A stretch of DNA of 64,000 bases from Ganaspis brasiliensis (Eukaryota > Arthropoda > Insecta > Hymenoptera > Figitidae): NCBI GenBank assembly GCA_037103525.1, contig JAZKLR010000453.1, positions 744,001 to 808,000 on the forward strand, read 5' to 3'. The position numbers were made by a program, and so were the translations under genes. Below the pieces are notes generated by a model. That model ran no database searches, was not told the DNA's origin, and saw nothing but the letters and a program-made list of their open reading frames with translations. Shown piece by piece: positions 59,230 to 64,000 of the stretch. Position 1 is the first letter of the stretch. Every line of letters starts with the position of its first letter.

Positions 59230-59440
59230 GTACTCTCTAAATTTAAATAAGTGAAAATTCACTTATTAGATGTCAAAAGTCTTCCACTCTTTCAAAAAGT
59301 GTATATGCACTTATAATAAGTGAAAATTTCACTTATCATAAGTGCATATACACTTATTATAAGTGCATATGCACTTTTTGAAAGAGTGGAAGACTTTTGA
59401 CATCTAATAAGTGAATTTTCACTTATTTAATTTTAGAGAG
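59230..59440. mobile_element. Near-perfect palindromic MITE (211 bp), TA target
   Basis: CTCTCTAAATTTAAATAAGT ... ACTTATTTAATTTTAGAGAG; arms pair almost base for base to the centre (AGTGCATATACACTT). TA both sides. A fragment is at 46445-46515 and another left end is at 63918. Confidence 0.8.
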
Positions 59441-59505
59441 TAAATAATAATAAAATATGCTTTCTACCACTGTTATACTTTCTTCATCAGTTTCCTTTAT
59501 ATACA

Positions 59506-59718
59506 TTAAATAAGACATTTTTCGTGTCTTAGGCACCAAAAGTATCTTAATTTAAGACATTTTTGGCCAATTTAACACTGCAAAAACATGGTGTCTTAAA
59601 TTGGCCAAAAATGTCTTAAGTTAAGATACTTTTGGTGTCTAAGACACGAAAAATGTCTTAATTTAAGACATTTTTGAACAATTTAAGACACCTGTTTTTG
59701 CAGTGAAGACACCATGTT
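59506..59718. mobile_element. TGTCTTA hairpin MITE interrupted by a second copy of the same family
   Basis: Outer, truncated copy: 59510-59575 plus 59706-59718 (GACACCATGTTTTGCC). Inner, intact 130-bp copy: 59576-59705 (CACTGCAAAAACATGGTGTC ... CTGTTTTTGCAGTG), flanked by AA on both sides. Removing the insert and one AA restores the uninterrupted family sequence ...CCAATTTAAGACACC, which proves a 2-bp duplication in this case. Confidence 0.8.
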
Positions 59719-59720
59719 TT

Positions 59721-59976
59721 GCCAGATATGCTTTATCATTTTAACACGTAGCTCCTATGGAAATAGGTTAAAGCATATCTGGCGATCAGTGTATACATAT
59801 ATTCGAGTCTGTGCAGAACACCAGAGCCCAGGTTTGCCAACATTATATTTGACATATTTATATTCCTAACCTCTAAATCAAAGGTTAGAAAATCGAACCT
59901 GTCAATATGAATCTAATATATATTGTTGGCAAACCTGGGCACTGCTGTTCTGCGCAGACTCGAATATATGTATGTA
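59721..59976. repeat. Two adjoining hairpins (GCCAGATATGCTTTA; ATACATATATTCGAGTCTG)
   Basis: First hairpin 59721-59783: GCCAGATATGCTTTA pairs with TAAAGCATATCTGGC. Second 59791-59976: ATACATATATTCGAGTCTG / CAGACTCGAATATATGTAT with inner CCCAGGTTTGCCAACA/TGTTGGCAAACCTGGG. Probably two MITEs. Confidence 0.6.
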
Positions 59977-60115
59977 ACACGATTTAAGTATGCCTTATTT
60001 TAAGTAACTTACTTTATTATGGTGGTGTAAACAGCCTCTATACCTTTTACCCTTTTCGACTTACTAAATACAAATTAATTTGCAAAATATGAATATACGG
60101 ACTGGACATATATAT

Positions 60116-62928
60116 CACTGTAAAAAATTTCGGAATTTTCTCCGATGAATTAGTAGGAAATTATTCCGAAACTGGTAGGTAACACATGTTTCCGAATATT
60201 TTGTAGGAAAAATTTCCGAAAAGAGGAGGAAAAATACTTTATCCACAGAAAACCGGAAATTATTCCACAAACTTCGGAAAAATTTCCAATCAAAACGGAT
60301 TTTTAGCCTATAGTAGTAGGAAATATTTCCGGATAGAGTCGGAAAAATACTTTTTTCCTATACAACCGGAAATTATTCCACAAACTTTGGAAAAATTTCC
60401 AAGCAAAACGGATTTTTAACCTACAGTAGTAGGAAATATTTCCGAATGGAATGGGAAAAATACATTTTCCACAAAAAACCGGAATTTATTCCTTATACTT
60501 CGGGAAAATTTCCAATAAAATGGGATTTTTATCCTATGGTAGTAGGAAATATTTCCGAATGGAGTCTGAATAATACTTTTCTCACATAAAACCGGAAATT
60601 ATTCCACAAACTTCGGAAAAATTTCTAAACAAAACGGATTTTTAACCTATAGTAAAAGGAAATATTTCCGAATGCAGTCGGAAAAATACATTTTCCACAA
60701 AAAACCGGAAATTATTCCTCAAACTTCGGAAAAATTTCCAAACAAAACGGGTTTTTAACCTATAATAAAAGGAAATATTTCCTAATGCAGTCGGAAAAAT
60801 ACATTTTCCACAAAAAACCGGAAATTATTCCTCAAACCTCGGAAAAATTTCCAAACAAAACGGATTTTTAACCTATAGTAAAAGGAAATATTTCTGAATG
60901 CAGTCGGAAAAATACATTTTCCACAAAAAACCGGAAATTATTTCTCAAACTTCAGAAAAATTTCCAAACTAAACGGATTTTTAACTTGTGCATATTATAT
61001 TGCTCAATCTAAGAAAATTTTATTTTGTACTCCTACTAAAAGAAACTCCTAGGTTTATTTTTTTAAAAATAAAAATCACTTAATTAGTTTCTCATAATTA
61101 TTTTATTTATTATAATTATGAAAAATTTATTTATGTGAAGAACAAATGTTATTTTGTACTCCTACTAAAAGGAACTCCTAGTTTCATTTTTTAAAAAATA
61201 CAAATGACTTAATTAGTTTCTTCTAATTATTTTATTTATTATAATTATGAAAAATTTATTTATGTGAAGAACAAAAATTTTACTAAAAGATTGTTGATAC
61301 AGAACTAATAGATCTAACATGTTTTTGTTATAAAAATTTTGTTTTACATATTTATTACTATTATATTTTAATATTTAATTCTTCTGTTTAATTTATAAAA
61401 AAAAAATTGTTTTGGGCAATGTTTGCATTTTAAAAATATTACTTTTATTAATATAAATAAATGAAATTGTTTAAAACGTTAATCAATTTATTTGTATTCA
61501 TTTTATTGAAGTTAATCAATTTGTTTGTATTCATTTTATTGATAATCTGTATCCGAGCCTGTATTCTTTTATCATTTTTAAATATCGATTAATTATTGTT
61601 CTCAATTATTTTTCTTAATACATATAATTTAATTTTAAACTATTTTGTTTGAACCAGTTAATATTGTTAAGAATGTTTACTTATTTAATTTATTGGTAAT
61701 TTAGTAACGATAAATAATTTTTTTACCAAATAAATTTAATCTTATGTTAATTTCAATCAGAAAAAAAGTAAACATTGTTAGTAATGATTGTAATAAAATT
61801 TTAAATTTTAATATTAGAAATGTTTTCTATCTTTGAATGTTTCTTAATAATATAAACAGATATACAGATTATACAAAAAATGAAAATTTCTCCGAATATA
61901 AATTATCTTATTTCAAATAAATATTTTTAAATTTTATTTGGATAAGATTCTTAAAAATCTTCTCCAAAAAAATGTCTTAATCTTTAAAATAATGGATTCA
62001 CAAAAAATTTGTCGAAAGGAATTTATTGCCATTCTCCTTTTGGTGAAAATATGTGTGAGTGTCACATGCCAGTAATGCTAACTAAACCATAGGACCAAAA
62101 TTTATGAGAGTCTATTGTTGACGGGCGATGCCATTGCGGGGGTTCATCTGCACGTGGCGACCAAACGAAACTTGAGATCACCAAGTTCTTTGAAAAGAGA
62201 ATTTCATAGCCAAGATGGCTCAATGGTTAGGTGCTCGTATCGTAATATGCGTATTTGCGTTTAGCGTTAGGGTTAGTGCGTTCGAATCTCAGTGTCGCTA
62301 GGATTTTTCAAAAATTTCGTATGTATGCGTTTAGTTGCGTTTAAGGTATAAATAAAATGTTAATTAATAATCAAATGTAATTTCAGCACAACACAACAAT
62401 TGAATTAAATAAGTATGTAAAAACAAACCCAAATCCCATACTGTAAAATATAAATTTCCTTAATGTTTTAAATCTGTTGATTTGATTTTTATTATTGAAT
62501 AATCAATGGGATTTTTTGTATCAGGATAAACATATTTCTTTATTACAACTGTACATGTAATGTTTCATATATGAGTTGGGTCAGGCCATATAATAGTCAA
62601 CCACCCACTTTGGTTAGAAACGAATTTTCGTTTGTTTATTAAACCCAACCCTTTTTTTCCGTGTACAAAATTTGAATAATTTCCGGTAATTTTGGAAAAA
62701 ATTCCAACTTAATGTCAGGACAAATATCCGACGTATTCGGAAAAATGTCCAACTTCATATGCGGAAAAATTTCCGATAATTTCGGAAAAAATTCTTCTTC
62801 ATCAGTAGGAAAAGTTTCCGAAAAAGTTGGAAATAAAACCAATTTTTTTTTCGGAAAAATTTCCACCGTCTGGGGTTCCGTGCTGTCCGAATTTTTTCGG
62901 AAAAATTTCCGAAAAATTTTTTACAGTG
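60116..62928 (-). mobile_element. 2,813-bp CACTG-ended element, copy 2 (inverted relative to copy 1)
   Basis: Reverse complement of 40073-42885, with the same length to the base. In the stretches compared only a few single-base differences were seen (for example in the 113-bp units), so the copies are recent or kept alike. The flanking dinucleotides do not match here (AT and TA), unlike at copy 1. Its first 800 bp hold the 113-bp units and its last 300 bp the TTTTTCCGAAA repeats. Confidence 0.85.
62207..62300 (+). ncRNA. tRNA-like module inside the 2.8-kb element, copy 2
   Basis: A box TGGCTCAATGGTTAGG from 62216 and B box GTTCGAATCTC at 62280-62290. Mirror image of 40701-40794. Confidence 0.5.
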
Positions 62929-63650
62929 TACTGACTTTTCTCTAATATCACTGAAAAAATGGACATTTAATCGGAACATCAATAGATTAATAGGCGATCT
63001 ATAGTTATTATCCATATTACACAGAAAAAAAATAAGCTTAAATTGGACAGCGTACTATATATATATATAAAACTCAATTTGGAAAACATCAAAAATGAAC
63101 TTAGTAGGTGGTGTGTAAATTAATATTTGAAGCATATTATTAAAAAACGTCTAACAATGTAATGCCAAGTAATGTAACAAATATATAAAATATCTAAAAG
63201 CCAGCAATAAGTAACATTTTTTATATGAATACAAAATTACACACATGTAAGTATATAACACTGCTTTGTTAATCTCTTTAATTATTTAAATTCTACTGAA
63301 GCGTCCATGTTAATATTATAAAACCGTTATAATACGCATTATAATACCTATCGTCGTTTCAGTGGGCATTGGATAGGAGGGTTTAAATGGTCTTGAATTT
63401 ATGCTTGTGGAGAACCATGCATGAAAAGAATCGAAGGATCATGCACGTCCCCCAAAGTATAAACTGGCAAATTTCGCCCCACCGCATCGGCTAAACTACA
63501 CTCTATTCTACGGAACAATATCTTCGACAACCTTAATCCTAATCCCTACGTTAATCGCAGCTCGGATTTGTTCAGAAAGAACTAGTAGATGCCGCATTTT
63601 ATAGCGTGCACATATGTAATGTCACCAAATTAAGTTTCTGTGTAGATATT
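62929..63650. other. Right-flank DNA, no gene seen
   Basis: AT-rich with a TA microsatellite at about 63055-63070. 63360-63600 is less AT-rich and repeat-poor. No coding signal recognised. Confidence 0.35.
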
Positions 63651-63658
63651 GTACTTAC

Positions 63659-63894
63659 GGCATTATAAGCATTTCTAATAAAAAACTAATTAGAATTAAT
63701 ACACATACAGTCGGGATCATCCCGGTGATTATATGGACAAGTCTAGCTAGCACAGCATCCCAATCAATTGCGGGTTGAAAAGCCGTTTGACTGTCTGTAA
63801 TGTCCAAGGATACCAGTAAGGATTTAAGTTCATTTTTTTGTCTAATAATGTTAATACGAAATTTACTTTTGGCAAAAAGTAAAAAAATTCTCAC
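63659..63894 (-). CDS. Possible exon of an unidentified membrane protein gene
   Basis: Open minus-strand frame from an ATG at 63894 to a good donor, ATGCC|GTAAGTA (GT at 63658-63657). A shorter exon starting after an acceptor-like attattAG, at AC AAA AAA ATG, is also possible. The translation contains DWDAVLARLVHIITGMIP, then a strongly hydrophobic run VCVLILISFLLEMLIM that would span a membrane once. Codon use is less AT-saturated than the flanks. I do not recognise the family. The gene would continue to the left, but no following exon was found in 60-63.6 kb, so it may be spurious. Confidence 0.35.
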
Positions 63895-63917
63895 GAAGAG
63901 AAGTCTTGACTATCCCA

Positions 63918-63953
63918 CTCTCTAAATTTGAATATAAGTGAAAATTCACTTAT
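63918..63953. repeat. End of a CTCTCTAAATTTAAATAAGTG family MITE
   Basis: CTCTCTAAATTTGAATATAAGTG then AAAATTCACTTATTT matches the left arm of 59230-59440 and then diverges. Confidence 0.5.
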
Positions 63954-64000
63954 TTATCCTTTCTTTTTGTGGTTATTCTTCTTTTATTATTAAAATTAAA

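Overview
The window is arthropod nuclear DNA, most likely from an insect: two multi-exon genes with canonical GT/AG introns, a goosecoid homeobox gene with an insect-like protein, very AT-rich noncoding DNA and a very dense load of small inverted-repeat transposons. A parasitoid wasp or another AT-rich hymenopteran would fit, but the order is only a guess. No bacterial genes, rRNA, CRISPR array or complete autonomous transposon was found.

Left part (1-16.3 kb, + strand): the 3' portion of an uncharacterised gene. Four exons (143-371, 5634-5992, 11459-12706, 15731-16232) join in phase and give at least 778 residues. The protein looks like two diverged papain-fold (peptidase C76-like) units separated by an acidic linker. 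Its introns hold a decayed antisense non-LTR retrotransposon (2.2-3.1 kb), a dispersed repeat in two copies (6.2-8.7 and 9.5-11.1 kb) carrying nested CACTG, foldback, Penelope-like and hAT insertions, and a Penelope-like remnant (13.5-14.9 kb).

Middle and right (27.9-55.2 kb, - strand): a complete goosecoid coding sequence in three exons (55175-54662, 33848-33559, 28142-27972; 324 aa) spread over 27 kb, with introns of about 20.8 and 5.4 kb. Exon 1 carries the engrailed-homology repressor motif. Exons 2 and 3 carry a K50 paired-class homeodomain split by an intron between positions 46 and 47. The introns contain a few low-repeat, less AT-rich islands that may be cis-regulatory (32.75-33.0, 36.28-36.67 kb), minisatellites with periods near 113, 120 and 142 bp, and many small inverted-repeat elements.

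The most striking structure is a pair of nearly identical 2,813-bp CACTG-ended elements in opposite orientation at 40073-42885 and 60116-62928. They bracket goosecoid exon 1 and about 5 kb upstream of it. They belong to a wider set of CACTG...CAGTG elements whose flanks repeatedly show a 2-bp duplication of varying sequence (AA, CA, TA, CT, TG, TT). The right edge (63659-63894, - strand) holds a possible exon with one membrane segment, from a gene that cannot be identified.

All coordinates, splice joins and repeat pairings were read by eye from the sequence. No database search was run.
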